From: Streptomyces sp. yr375
GTDB taxonomy: Bacteria; Actinomycetota; Actinomycetes; Streptomycetales; Streptomycetaceae
DNA length: 64,000 bases
Direction of reading: 5' to 3'
Assembly: GCF_900110755.1 (NCBI RefSeq)
Contig: NZ_FOFF01000042.1
Coordinates: 1-64,000 of the forward strand
Positions 9,078 to 16,842 of the stretch are shown here, piece by piece; the first letter of the stretch is position 1, and every line of letters begins with the position of its first letter. A model generated the notes under the pieces. The model had not been told where the DNA came from and searched no databases. It saw only the letters and a list, made by a program, of their open reading frames with translations. Position numbers and translations under genes: made by a program.

Positions 9078-10445
9078 TCAGCCGCGCCAGCGTCCGAGCC
9101 AGCCGCCGGCCTTCGAGTCCTGCGCCGCTTCCGCCTCCCGGTACTCCTGCTCCTGGCGCTCACGTTCGGCCTGTTCCGCCTGCCGCTCCGCCTCGAGCAC
9201 GCGCGCCTTGCAGTCGTCGCACAGGTGCGGGTGACTGTCCCCGCGGCCCCAGTCGACCGCAATGCTGGCCTTCCACCGGTCGTCGGTGAACTTCTGTCCG
9301 CAGTCCCCGCACACCGGACGCTGAGCCTCGCGTTCGGCGGCTTCCTGCGCAAGACGGCGCCGCCCCTCTTCGGCACGGCGGGCGAGGCCAGCGTCCCGGC
9401 GAGGGTTGCCGATCGCGTCCCAGAGGTTCTGGTCGACGTCGCGGCCGAAGCGCCGGAACGCGGGACCGGCCGGGCCGTGCTCGCGCAGCAGATCCAGGGT
9501 GGTCGCCACGATCGGCATCTTCCCGTTGTAGATGCGGAAGCCGCCTTCGGCCCACTGGCCTTGCCAGTGCTCGCGTGTGAGTTCGGCGACCCGCTCCATC
9601 TGCGTCCGCGCGGTCCGCTTGCCGACCTGGTGGAAGACGAGCAGGACCGGCGGGTGCGTCGCGTCGCCCCACTGGGGAGCGGGGGCGGACCAGCGGGTGC
9701 GCCACATCGGCTTGTCCTTGCCGTCAGTGTCCTTCACCTTCCGGTGGAAGTGGCGCATGTACTTGTCGAACTTGGCCGCGATGACCGGGGCTTCCTCGGT
9801 GCAGTTGTCCGCCTCGATGAACAACAGCGGCAACCCGATCTCCGGGGCGGTGAGGACGATGTCGGCCCACGCACAGCCCACGCCGGGGTTCTTCCAGGTG
9901 CCGGTCGCCGGGAGGGCGACCTCGGTGGCGTAGGAGGTGATGGTGCCGATCCCGTCGGGTGCGTCGACCCAGGCCTGGGCGGCCGCGATGGCTTCGGCCG
10001 GCTCACCGGCCACCAGGTGAAGGTCGGGCTTCGGTCGGATCATCGCGATGACCGTCTCGTTGACTGTCATCGCGTGCGAGGCACCGGAGCGTCCCGCGCT
10101 CTTGGGCATGCCGCCCATCTCATCCGGCCCCCGGTCCAACTCGAGGCCGGCGGCTGCCAGCCCGTCCTTGGTGAGCAGGCGCACCTCCTCCCCGCCTCGG
10201 GTGCGGCCGCCGTCGACGGCCAGGCCGTGCCTGCGCAGATCGTTGAGCGCGCCGCGATGGGAGGCGGTGCGCGCCTCCTTCCGCTTGGCCGCCGTTTCCT
10301 TGGCGGTGTGCCGGTACGTCAGGTGCGGTGAGGACAGCCGCTGGATCTGGTCCGCCGTCGCGGCCTTGAGCACCCCGAGCACGCGCAGCGCATCGGCACG
10401 GTGCCCGGTCGACGATCCCGCCTCGTTCGCCTTGCGCTTCGCCAT
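9078..10445 (-). CDS. Replication-relaxation family protein
   Basis: A 455-residue protein. The ATG was chosen because GGGAGGGCGGGG lies just before it; the longer open frame upstream is repeat-rich non-coding DNA. The N-terminal winged-helix part has ALRVLGVLKAATADQIQRL and YRHTAKETAAKR; the middle contains WADIVLTAPE and LLFIEADNCTEE, the conserved acidic centre of the replication-relaxation (Replic_Relax) family; the end has a zinc ribbon, CGDCG and CDDC, then a Glu/Gln/Arg coiled coil. Family members occur on actinomycete plasmids and integrative elements and are thought to help replication or transfer start. The repeat array upstream would be the natural target. Confidence 0.8.
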   Translation of the reverse strand: MAKRKANEAGSSTGHRADALRVLGVLKAATADQIQRLSSPHLTYRHTAKETAAKRKEARTASHRGALNDLRRHGLAVDGGRTRGGEEVRLLTKDGLAAAGLELDRGPDEMGGMPKSAGRSGASHAMTVNETVIAMIRPKPDLHLVAGEPAEAIAAAQAWVDAPDGIGTITSYATEVALPATGTWKNPGVGCAWADIVLTAPEIGLPLLFIEADNCTEEAPVIAAKFDKYMRHFHRKVKDTDGKDKPMWRTRWSAPAPQWGDATHPPVLLVFHQVGKRTARTQMERVAELTREHWQGQWAEGGFRIYNGKMPIVATTLDLLREHGPAGPAFRRFGRDVDQNLWDAIGNPRRDAGLARRAEEGRRRLAQEAAEREAQRPVCGDCGQKFTDDRWKASIAVDWGRGDSHPHLCDDCKARVLEAERQAEQAERERQEQEYREAEAAQDSKAGGWLGRWRG

Positions 10446-11044
10446 CAGCCCCGCCCTCCCGTCGTCCGCGTCCGGCCACCGGCCGGGCGCCGGCCCCCGG
10501 CCGCAGAGGGCACCAGGCGCGCCCTGAACCCGATGATCGCCTCCACCACTGACACCCCACCCCCACCTATTTCCCAGGGCCTGGTCAGTGAGAGGAGGAG
10601 AGAAGAGGGTTGTGACGCCGCGCCACAGCCCCGGAAAGGCGTGGTGGCCAGGGGAAATGCGGTCAGTGCTCGCGCCGGACACGGAAGTGGGTACGGCAGT
10701 GGGATCGCAAGCGCCGGCGGCAGGAGACCGCGGCGGCTTGCCCAGCCGACCAGCCCTCCCGGAGCGGGGCGCGCGGCTCGCCGGTCTGCGGCGCTGCCAG
10801 GGTACGGCGGGCGCCTGTGTTCGGTCATCATCCCGGGTCTCTCCCTTGCGTCGTGGTGTCCTCCACCAGCCGCGTGACGGCCGGTGGCGCACCCGCGCGA
10901 GGGAAGCCGCCCCGATGGCTCGGTGGCCGCTGCATGCCCCTCCTGCGGGCGCGTGGCGGCCATCGTGAACACCCACCCCTTGTCCGCGACCTGACGGCTT
11001 CCGGTAGCGAAGTCTGTCAAGGAGAAACGCACGCTCCTGGCGGC

Positions 11045-11132
11045 CCGACCACGATCGGACAAGGGGTCCGTGGTCGGCCCGACCACGACTCGACAAGGGG
11101 TCGTGGTCGGGCCGACCAGACTCGACAAGGGG
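11045..11132. repeat. Palindromic iteron-like array with CGACAAGGGG cores
   Basis: Three units, 32-34 bases apart, share the core CGACAAGGGG (first copy CGGACAAGGGG). In the first two, the core sits in the loop of an inverted repeat: CCGACCACG/CGTGGTCGG and CCCGACCACGA/TCGTGGTCGGG. The third unit keeps the left arm and core only. This ordered spacing is typical of binding sites for a replication or transfer initiator. Confidence 0.7.
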
Positions 11133-11196
11133 GCCCGCTTCAACCCATGCAGTACCAGTTCGCCCCGCTTTGGAGACGGGGAGAAATCTCCGGACT

Positions 11197-11205
11197 TTAT
11201 CCACA
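11197..11205 (+). promoter_or_regulatory. DnaA-box match TTATCCACA
   Basis: A perfect match to the general bacterial DnaA box, 65 bases to the right of the iteron-like array. A single 9-base match can be chance, but its place beside the array adds weight. Confidence 0.4.
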
Positions 11206-11274
11206 GGGGCGCGGCCTGAGCATCAGGTCAGTCGCCGTGATCGGCACGGCGGCCAGCCTGTTGAGGAGATCCGA

Positions 11275-11721
11275 ATGCCGTACGCGCAGCCCCGCACGCC
11301 GCTGACCCCCGAAGAGGTGGAGCTCGCCTTCGACTACCTCCTGGCGATACAGGCCGGCAGCGAGCACGCCCTTGGCACTGTCATCGAACGGACGAAAGCC
11401 GCTCCGGCACCGACCGTCCTCCTGCTGGCGCTGGCTGAGGACGTCATCCTGCCCGTCACGGACCTGGCGGCCGATGCCGATCCGTGCGCGGACTCCTTCG
11501 CCCTGGAGGAGGTCGGGTGCGTCCTGCTGGCCACGCTGCAGGAGTGGACGCGTGAGTGCGTCCCCAGCGCAATCTGGGGCATCGCCAACACCATCATCCG
11601 GTTCACCGAGAACGTCCTCCGGCAGGAAGGCGAGGACACCGTCGACGCCCTGAAGACGATGCGCACCGAGCACCTGGAGCGGGCCCGCGCTGCGCACTGC
11701 GCAGACGGCGAGCGCCGGTAA
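11275..11721 (+). CDS. Hypothetical helical protein between two repeat regions
   Basis: A 148-residue protein with GAGGAG 6 bases before the ATG. It is mostly helical and acidic: LTPEEVELAFDYLLAIQAG near the start, a central hydrophobic run and a polar C-terminus ending ERARAAHCADGERR. I do not recognise the family. It is flanked by two repeat-rich regions that share the motif GTCAAGGAGAAA, so it may be a plasmid maintenance or copy-control protein; this is only inferred. Confidence 0.7.
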   Translation: MPYAQPRTPLTPEEVELAFDYLLAIQAGSEHALGTVIERTKAAPAPTVLLLALAEDVILPVTDLAADADPCADSFALEEVGCVLLATLQEWTRECVPSAIWGIANTIIRFTENVLRQEGEDTVDALKTMRTEHLERARAAHCADGERR

Positions 11722-11770
11722 CCGCACCTGCGCACCGGCCGGTGCGCACCGTCTGCGCATTCGGTGCGGT

Positions 11771-11815
11771 GGTGCGCATCCACCCGGTGCGCATCCACTC
11801 GGTGCGCATCCACTC
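11771..11815. repeat. Three tandem 15-base repeats
   Basis: Three direct copies of GGTGCGCATCCACTC (first copy ends CCC instead of CTC) with no gap, followed by GGTG. Shorter GGTGCGCA matches continue on both sides as far as 12080. Confidence 0.85.
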
Positions 11816-11907
11816 GGTGGGGCGGTGCGCACCGGTGCGGGCGGCGGCGCGGGAGTGGTGCGCATCGGGTGGGGTCGGTGCGGTGGAGCCGGTTTGCGGG
11901 TGGCGCG

Positions 11908-11941
11908 TTTCTCCTTGACCTCAGTCGTGGTCAAGGAGAAA
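11908..11941. repeat. Inverted repeat of a GTCAAGGAGAAA motif
   Basis: TTTCTCCTTGACC and GGTCAAGGAGAAA form perfect 13-base arms around an 8-base loop. The same motif in direct form occurs about 0.9 kb to the left (11016-11027). There is no T-run, so a protein-binding site is as likely as a terminator. Confidence 0.7.
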
Positions 11942-12094
11942 TGCGGCGGGTGCGCACTGGGTGGATGGACGGCATCGTCCCCGCACGATGTCGTCCACTG
12001 TCCGGCCGGTGGGCTCCACTCGGTGGAGTGGAGCCGGGCATCGTTACGGCGGTCGGTGCGCACCACCGCACCGGGTGCGCACCATCGGGTCCAC

Positions 12095-14059
12095 TCAGTG
12101 GCCGGCCTCGCGGCCGCGGTGCGGTCCGGGCTCCTGCGGGCGGTGCGCCTGTTGGTCGTCCTGGCGCACCGGGCGCACTACGTCGGCGTCGTGCTGGTCG
12201 GTGTGGCGGTCCGCGCGGACGCGGGAGTCGTCGGCCGCCTTGGTGAACGCGTCCTGGAGGTGGCGCAGCCGGTCGGCTGTGAGATCGAGGGCTTCCACGT
12301 CCGTGCGGGATTCCCGCAGGGCCCGCAGCGCCGTCATGTCGATCGCCTCCCGGTGTCCGGCCTTCGGCTCCTGGTCGTCGTGCTCGGCTTCGGCGGCCGG
12401 GGGCGCGAGCAGCTGCTCGGGCATCGCCGCCTGCTGGTGGGCGACGACGTCGTACGCCCGGCCCCGTACGGCGGTGGTGGTGCGCAGCTTCTCCCGCACC
12501 ACCGCACCGGCGAGGACGGCACGCTCGTACTGAAGCGGGATGCGGGGGATCTCCCACTCCCCCGCGTCCTGGCCCGGAGGCCGGGACGCAGCCGGCTCGC
12601 CGGGATCGGCCGGGGGTTGCCGGTCCGGGTCGGGCGCGGGAGTGGGTGGGCGGGGCCGGGCGGGGAGGTCGGCCAGGTCCCACCGGGCGGTGTAGAGGCG
12701 GTAGTCCGACAGCAGGCCGATCGTGGTCTTCGGCTCGCTGATGTCCAGGCAGTGCGTGGAGATGGCGGCGGCCACGATTCTGTCGTCCAGGCCGGGGTCG
12801 CGGCGGCGGCCGCGCAGGACGAGGGCGAGGTGGCGGCGGGCTTCGGCGAGCAGGTGCCGGCGGTGGAAGCGGCCGCCGTCGTTCATCACGAACACCGTCG
12901 CTGTGACGTCGACGGCCGCCAGGGCGACGTCGACCACGGCGGCGACCCGGGCCCGGATCGCCGCAGCCGCGGCAAGGGCGTACTCGAGGAGGGAGTTGAT
13001 GACGCCGACGGCCACCCCGGAGGTGAGGATCGCGCTCGCCTTCCACCACGCGCGCAGCTGCGCGAGCGGCCGGGCCGACTGCTTCGGCGGGCGAGTCTTG
13101 CGGGCGGCCATGGCGTTCAGCTTGGCGCGGGCCCGCTCGGAGACCACGGGCAGGAACTTCAGCTCGCCGTCGTCGTCGACGGCGGTGACGTACTCGTGCT
13201 CCAGCTCGGAGAGGCAGGCGGCGATCTGGTCGCTGCGCCGGGAAGTCCAGCGGATCAGCTCGTGCGGCACCCCGGCAATCTCCATCACCGGCCGGCGCCC
13301 CGGCGTGACGGTGCGTGGCTCGGTCGCCAGCCCCAGCGCCTCGCAGACCTCAGCGGCCACGAGCTCGTTGTAGAGCGCAGAGGCGGCCACGGTGTTCTCG
13401 TGCAGGGCCAGGGTGTGGATCGAGCCCCACTTCCCGTCCAGGCGCTGCCCCTTCACGGACAGCAGCAGATGATCATGGAGCAAGGGCATCCCCGACCGTG
13501 CCTCGTAGTGGCGGAAGCGGGCCGCGACCAGCCCGCCCGGCGGCCGGACCCGGTAGATGCCGTCCTTGCCGTACCGGATCACCGCCACCTCGTCCTCGAT
13601 CCACTCCAGCACCCGCTCGATCGCGCGCTCGTGCGCGACCTCGATCACCCGCCGGGTCTCCTCATCCCCCAGCGCCCACAACAGGTAGATCGTCGGCTGC
13701 GGCCGGAAGACGAAGTCGACGCCCGTGACCATCACGCGGCGTCCGAGGGCGCCGGCCTTGAACGCCTTCTTCGGGGAGTCCCCCTTGGCGAGCCGGTCGG
13801 CCTCGATCCGGTCCGCGTACGGGTGCCGTCCCCGCTCGCCGAACAGGTTCCGCAGCTGCGCCTCGGTGACCTCCTCACCCGGCGCCAGTCCGAGCACGGC
13901 CAGGCCCCGGCCCATCCATCGCCCCGCCGGGACGCCGGCTTGCTCCTGGGCGGCGCACAGCGGCGTGCGCGCTGGGCGGCGGCCGTCGCCGACAACGGTC
14001 TGGCGCAGGTAGTAGCGGTACATCTGACCGGCCCGGATGACCCTGATATCAACTGTCAT
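12095..14059 (-). CDS. MobF-type (TrwC/TraA-like) relaxase lacking a helicase part
   Basis: A 654-residue protein. The N-terminal 300 residues match the HUH relaxase fold of MobF proteins: an early tyrosine cluster (GQMYRYYLRQ), GLAPGEEVTEAQLRNLFG, and the metal-binding His motif LLHDHLLLSVK followed by IHTLALHEN. Relaxases of this class nick the transfer origin and become covalently linked to DNA. Most are 900 residues or more with a C-terminal superfamily 1 helicase; here the rest is a basic, partly helical region with Ala/Val-rich stretches and a Pro-rich linker, with no Walker motif. ATG or a GTG 9 bases earlier could be the start; neither has a strong ribosome site. Presence beside a TraB system is unusual. 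Confidence 0.8.
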   Translation of the reverse strand: MTVDIRVIRAGQMYRYYLRQTVVGDGRRPARTPLCAAQEQAGVPAGRWMGRGLAVLGLAPGEEVTEAQLRNLFGERGRHPYADRIEADRLAKGDSPKKAFKAGALGRRVMVTGVDFVFRPQPTIYLLWALGDEETRRVIEVAHERAIERVLEWIEDEVAVIRYGKDGIYRVRPPGGLVAARFRHYEARSGMPLLHDHLLLSVKGQRLDGKWGSIHTLALHENTVAASALYNELVAAEVCEALGLATEPRTVTPGRRPVMEIAGVPHELIRWTSRRSDQIAACLSELEHEYVTAVDDDGELKFLPVVSERARAKLNAMAARKTRPPKQSARPLAQLRAWWKASAILTSGVAVGVINSLLEYALAAAAAIRARVAAVVDVALAAVDVTATVFVMNDGGRFHRRHLLAEARRHLALVLRGRRRDPGLDDRIVAAAISTHCLDISEPKTTIGLLSDYRLYTARWDLADLPARPRPPTPAPDPDRQPPADPGEPAASRPPGQDAGEWEIPRIPLQYERAVLAGAVVREKLRTTTAVRGRAYDVVAHQQAAMPEQLLAPPAAEAEHDDQEPKAGHREAIDMTALRALRESRTDVEALDLTADRLRHLQDAFTKAADDSRVRADRHTDQHDADVVRPVRQDDQQAHRPQEPGPHRGREAGH

Positions 14060-14362
14060 ACAGACCACGCCACACGGCTCTGACCTGCGAGAAAAGGCCG
14101 ATCAGCGGTACGTCCCGCCAGGCGGGAGCAGTGGCCGAACTTTCTTCTCAGGCGCCCGTCAGGCGGGAAACGGCCCTGGACCGGAAGCGAATGTCATCGC
14201 TCTCAGGTTCGTGCCCACAAGTAGCCGTCCAGGTGCCTCAAGAGGGCCTGGTCGGCTCAAAACAGCGGCGAGCGCGAACTCGCTGCAGTAACTGATCGGC
14301 AGGTGCTCGGGGACGACCCCGACGCCCACGAACACCGGGTCGGTCGGCGGTGGAACGTGGAT
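14060..14362. other. Upstream region of the relaxase gene (possible oriT)
   Basis: About 300 bases without a gene. It contains TCCCGCC-A-GGCGGGA (14113-14127) and a second GTCAGGCGGGA about 40 bases on. Transfer origins often lie just upstream of the relaxase gene and contain such inverted repeats, but no nick site can be recognised. Confidence 0.4.
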
Positions 14363-15370
14363 CTACCTACTGCCGACGGCCAGCACCGTGTCTACGCGGG
14401 CCTCAATCGCCTTCGCGATCGCCCGGTACTTGAGGGCCGCCTTGGGCGAGTTCGGATGAAGCGAGGGGTAGTCCAAGCTGGTGAACCGCAGTTCGATCAA
14501 CCCGGTGCGGGCTTCGTCGTCCAGCCGGATCCAGTTCTTCATCTCGTGCGGCGGGTAGATCGCGTCGAGGTGGTGGGCCCGTGCGACGGGAAGACCGAAC
14601 TCGGGGTCGGTCAGTGCGTCAACCAGCTCCTGCTTCCGGTAGGGAATGCCTCTGCGGTGGTCGATGTCCAGGCACCAGCGCACCGGTCCGAGTCCCTCGT
14701 AGCCGCGGATGCCGAGGCCCTTGTAGCCGCTGACATGGTCGGCGGGCACGATCGTGTGAAAGAGGGCGAGGCGGCGCAGCAGGCCGCTGCTGCACCAGGC
14801 GCCGGCCTGGAAGTTGCGCGCCCACTCTCCCGTGTTCCAGCGCTGTTCGTGGGCCAACTCCTCTTCAGACCAGTCGGCGGGGCCCTTCCACAGTGGCCGC
14901 CAGGCGAGTTCGGCGATGATGTCGAGCGCTTCCGCCTCTACCTGCTTCCACACGCGCGGGGGCAAGCCGGTCAGCCACGCTGACGTTGCGCGACGGGACT
15001 GGTGGATCTGAATCCCCTTCTTGGTGCGCTGCCAGATCCGTAGGCCGGGCATGCCATGGACTTCGCCGTCCGGCTCGTACGACGGGAGGATGGATCGCAG
15101 GATCTCGTGCGCGCGCTGCTCGCTCTCCACCTCGACCTCGATGCTGTCGCTGCCGGGCCGTACGCGGCGGATGCCGAAAGGGTAGATGGTGAAGTCGCGG
15201 TGGGAGTCGACGACCTCGTGGAAGAGTTCCGCCTCGAAGCAGAGCTGTTGGGCCGGTGGGGCTGGGATCGGCGGCCGGCCGGGGCGTAGCTGTGAGCGGG
15301 CCTGGTCGTACGTCTCGTTCGTGTACAGGCGGCGGCGGTCGGCGAGTCGGCTGATCCGGTCACGACGCAT
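14363..15370 (-). CDS. Conserved hypothetical protein
   Basis: A 335-residue soluble protein starting MRRDRISRLADRRRLY. The longer open frame upstream has poor codon use, so this ATG is preferred although its ribosome site is weak (AGGA 9 bases before). Visible features are RPPIPAPPAQQLCFEAELFH near residue 35, a strand-rich centre and a Trp-rich stretch WRPLWKGPADWSEEEL. I recognise no family. It is divergent from parA, so its promoter is within the shared 320-base gap. Confidence 0.7.
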   Translation of the reverse strand: MRRDRISRLADRRRLYTNETYDQARSQLRPGRPPIPAPPAQQLCFEAELFHEVVDSHRDFTIYPFGIRRVRPGSDSIEVEVESEQRAHEILRSILPSYEPDGEVHGMPGLRIWQRTKKGIQIHQSRRATSAWLTGLPPRVWKQVEAEALDIIAELAWRPLWKGPADWSEEELAHEQRWNTGEWARNFQAGAWCSSGLLRRLALFHTIVPADHVSGYKGLGIRGYEGLGPVRWCLDIDHRRGIPYRKQELVDALTDPEFGLPVARAHHLDAIYPPHEMKNWIRLDDEARTGLIELRFTSLDYPSLHPNSPKAALKYRAIAKAIEARVDTVLAVGSR

Positions 15371-15693
15371 CAGGAGGTCCTGTTCCCCGTACCGTTCGGC
15401 CCGCCGGTACGGCGATCGAGCCGTTCCCGAGTGTCTGCTGCGTGTGATCCGTGGCGTGAAGCTGGACTCCTTCGCTCCTCGCAGCGGGACGTTCAGTGGG
15501 CCGAGACGTCCGGAGGAGCACGGCCCGACCACGGCCGCAGTCCAAATTGTAAGGACATCGCCCGAGTAGTGGTTCGACCGGCTGTGTCTTGGCGTGTCGA
15601 GCGCGTCATCGGGGCAGTTGACCTCGCCCAATGCGGTGATCGCAGCGCTTGGGACTGCTGCAAGCCAGTCCGGACCTAGTAATGTTCGGCGGC
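15371..15693. promoter_or_regulatory. Divergent promoter region upstream of parA
   Basis: This gap separates parA from the divergent unknown gene. GGACTG/CAGTCC around 8 bases (15652-15671) lies 23-42 bases before the parA start, where ParA-type proteins often bind to control their own operon. TTGACC near 15618 is a possible -35 element without a convincing -10. Confidence 0.4.
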
Positions 15694-16842
15694 ATGAGCA
15701 TCCCTAGTCCCCGGGGGGAGCGAGAGAAGCTAATTACAGCCCTCACTCCCCAGTTGCGTAGGCACTTGAAGATCCGCGCCTTTGAGCACGGAATGGACAT
15801 CCAGGACGCGGCGGAGCACGCCATCAAGGCCTGGTACGAGGCTGATGGTCTCCCAGAGGTGAAGACCGACGGCGCGAAAACCTGGGGAACGTTTCTCCCC
15901 GTCGGTGAGCCCGACAAGTTCAAGAGCGCCTGCTCGGAACGGGGCGTCACATATGTACAGGGGCTGGCCCAAGCGCTCACCTTGTGGCTCAGCAACCACC
16001 CGTCCCCTTCTGCCCCGCTGGTGTCCCAACCGGTCGTGCGGGTCATAGTGGCCAACCAGAAGGGCGGCGTCGGTAAGACCTTCCTCTCCTCCGGCATCGC
16101 CCAGGCCCTCGCAGAGGCCGGCCATCGCGTGCTGATTGTCGACTACGACCCGCAGGGGCACCTCACCGCAGAGCTCGGCTTTGAGGAGCTCATGTACGAG
16201 GACGATGTCGAGACCCTGATGATGCACATGGACGGATCCGCCAAGGGCGACATACACGATCTGCTGGTGGCTCTGGAGGGCGAGCGGTTCGGCGATCGTC
16301 TCCACCTGCTCCCCGCATCCGACGACGCGTTCTTGCGCGACGTCGTCTTGTCCAAGGTGAGCTTCAGCGAGGCAGCTCTGGAGCGGGCGCTGGAGCCGCT
16401 CGAGGCGGACTACGACGTCATCATCATCGATGGCCCGCCCAGTTTGGGCCTGAACATGGACACTGCGCTGTACTACGTGCGCCGTCGCGACGGGGAACTC
16501 GCTGACCGGTCCGGTGTCATCACTCCCGTCTGGGCGAACAAGGCGTCGCACCGTGCCTTCCGGCTGCTCAGCCGACAGATGGACGACCTGTGCGCCAAGG
16601 GCCGGATCCAGGTCGACTACCTCGGTCTGATCATCAACGCGTACGACAGCCGCCGCGGCAAACTCGTGAAGCAGAACAAGGACGAGTGGGAGAAGAGCAG
16701 CTCCCCGGCGGTCCTGGCCGTCATCGGTGACTTGAAGGAAGGCCGGGAGGCAGCAGACGGCGAGATCCCGCTGCTGGAGTACGCCCCCGACAGTGAACAC
16801 GCGCAGGTAATGCGCGACCTGGCAAAGGAGCTTGCCGTATGA
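15694..16842 (+). CDS. parA: Partition ATPase ParA
   Basis: A 382-residue ParA. After an N-terminal 110-residue DNA-binding-type extension comes the deviant Walker A NQKGGVGKT (121-129), then VLIVDYDPQGHLT (Walker A') and YDVIIIDGPPSLG (Walker B), as in plasmid ParA ATPases. It would move sister copies apart by ATP-dependent cycling with ParB. The start is uncertain: ATGs 12 bases apart are both possible and neither has a strong ribosome site. It overlaps parB by ATGA, so the two are co-translated. Confidence 0.93.
   Translation: MSIPSPRGEREKLITALTPQLRRHLKIRAFEHGMDIQDAAEHAIKAWYEADGLPEVKTDGAKTWGTFLPVGEPDKFKSACSERGVTYVQGLAQALTLWLSNHPSPSAPLVSQPVVRVIVANQKGGVGKTFLSSGIAQALAEAGHRVLIVDYDPQGHLTAELGFEELMYEDDVETLMMHMDGSAKGDIHDLLVALEGERFGDRLHLLPASDDAFLRDVVLSKVSFSEAALERALEPLEADYDVIIIDGPPSLGLNMDTALYYVRRRDGELADRSGVITPVWANKASHRAFRLLSRQMDDLCAKGRIQVDYLGLIINAYDSRRGKLVKQNKDEWEKSSSPAVLAVIGDLKEGREAADGEIPLLEYAPDSEHAQVMRDLAKELAV

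Larger units (their letters stand above)
10446..11274. other. Divergent intergenic region with repeats (possible origin or transfer site)
   Basis: About 830 bases lie between the divergent replication-relaxation gene and the 148-residue gene. The left part shows nothing recognisable. The right part holds a GTCAAGGAGAAA motif (11016-11027), an array of palindromic units and a perfect DnaA-box match. The combination of repeats, a DnaA box and a flanking Replic_Relax gene is what one expects of an origin-like locus. Confidence 0.55.
11722..12094. other. Repeat-rich region between convergent genes
   Basis: This stretch lies between the ends of two convergent genes, an unusual place for operators. 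It carries three tandem 15-base repeats, many further GGTGCGCA words, a 13-base inverted repeat and a 10-base-arm palindrome (GGCTCCACTC/GAGTGGAGCC, 12012-12035). It could be an incompatibility region, a transfer site for the relaxase next door, or an origin. Confidence 0.55.

Noticed and set aside
10446..11204. N-terminal extension of the replication-relaxation frame by 253 codons
   Set aside because: The extension runs through the iteron array, and a strong ribosome site lies just before the internal ATG.
11771..11815. CRISPR array
   Set aside because: The 15-base units are directly adjacent without unique spacers and there are no cas genes.
12095..14083. Long open frame on the plus strand opposite the relaxase gene
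   Set aside because: It mirrors the relaxase codons (high GC makes the opposite frame open) and shows no domain.
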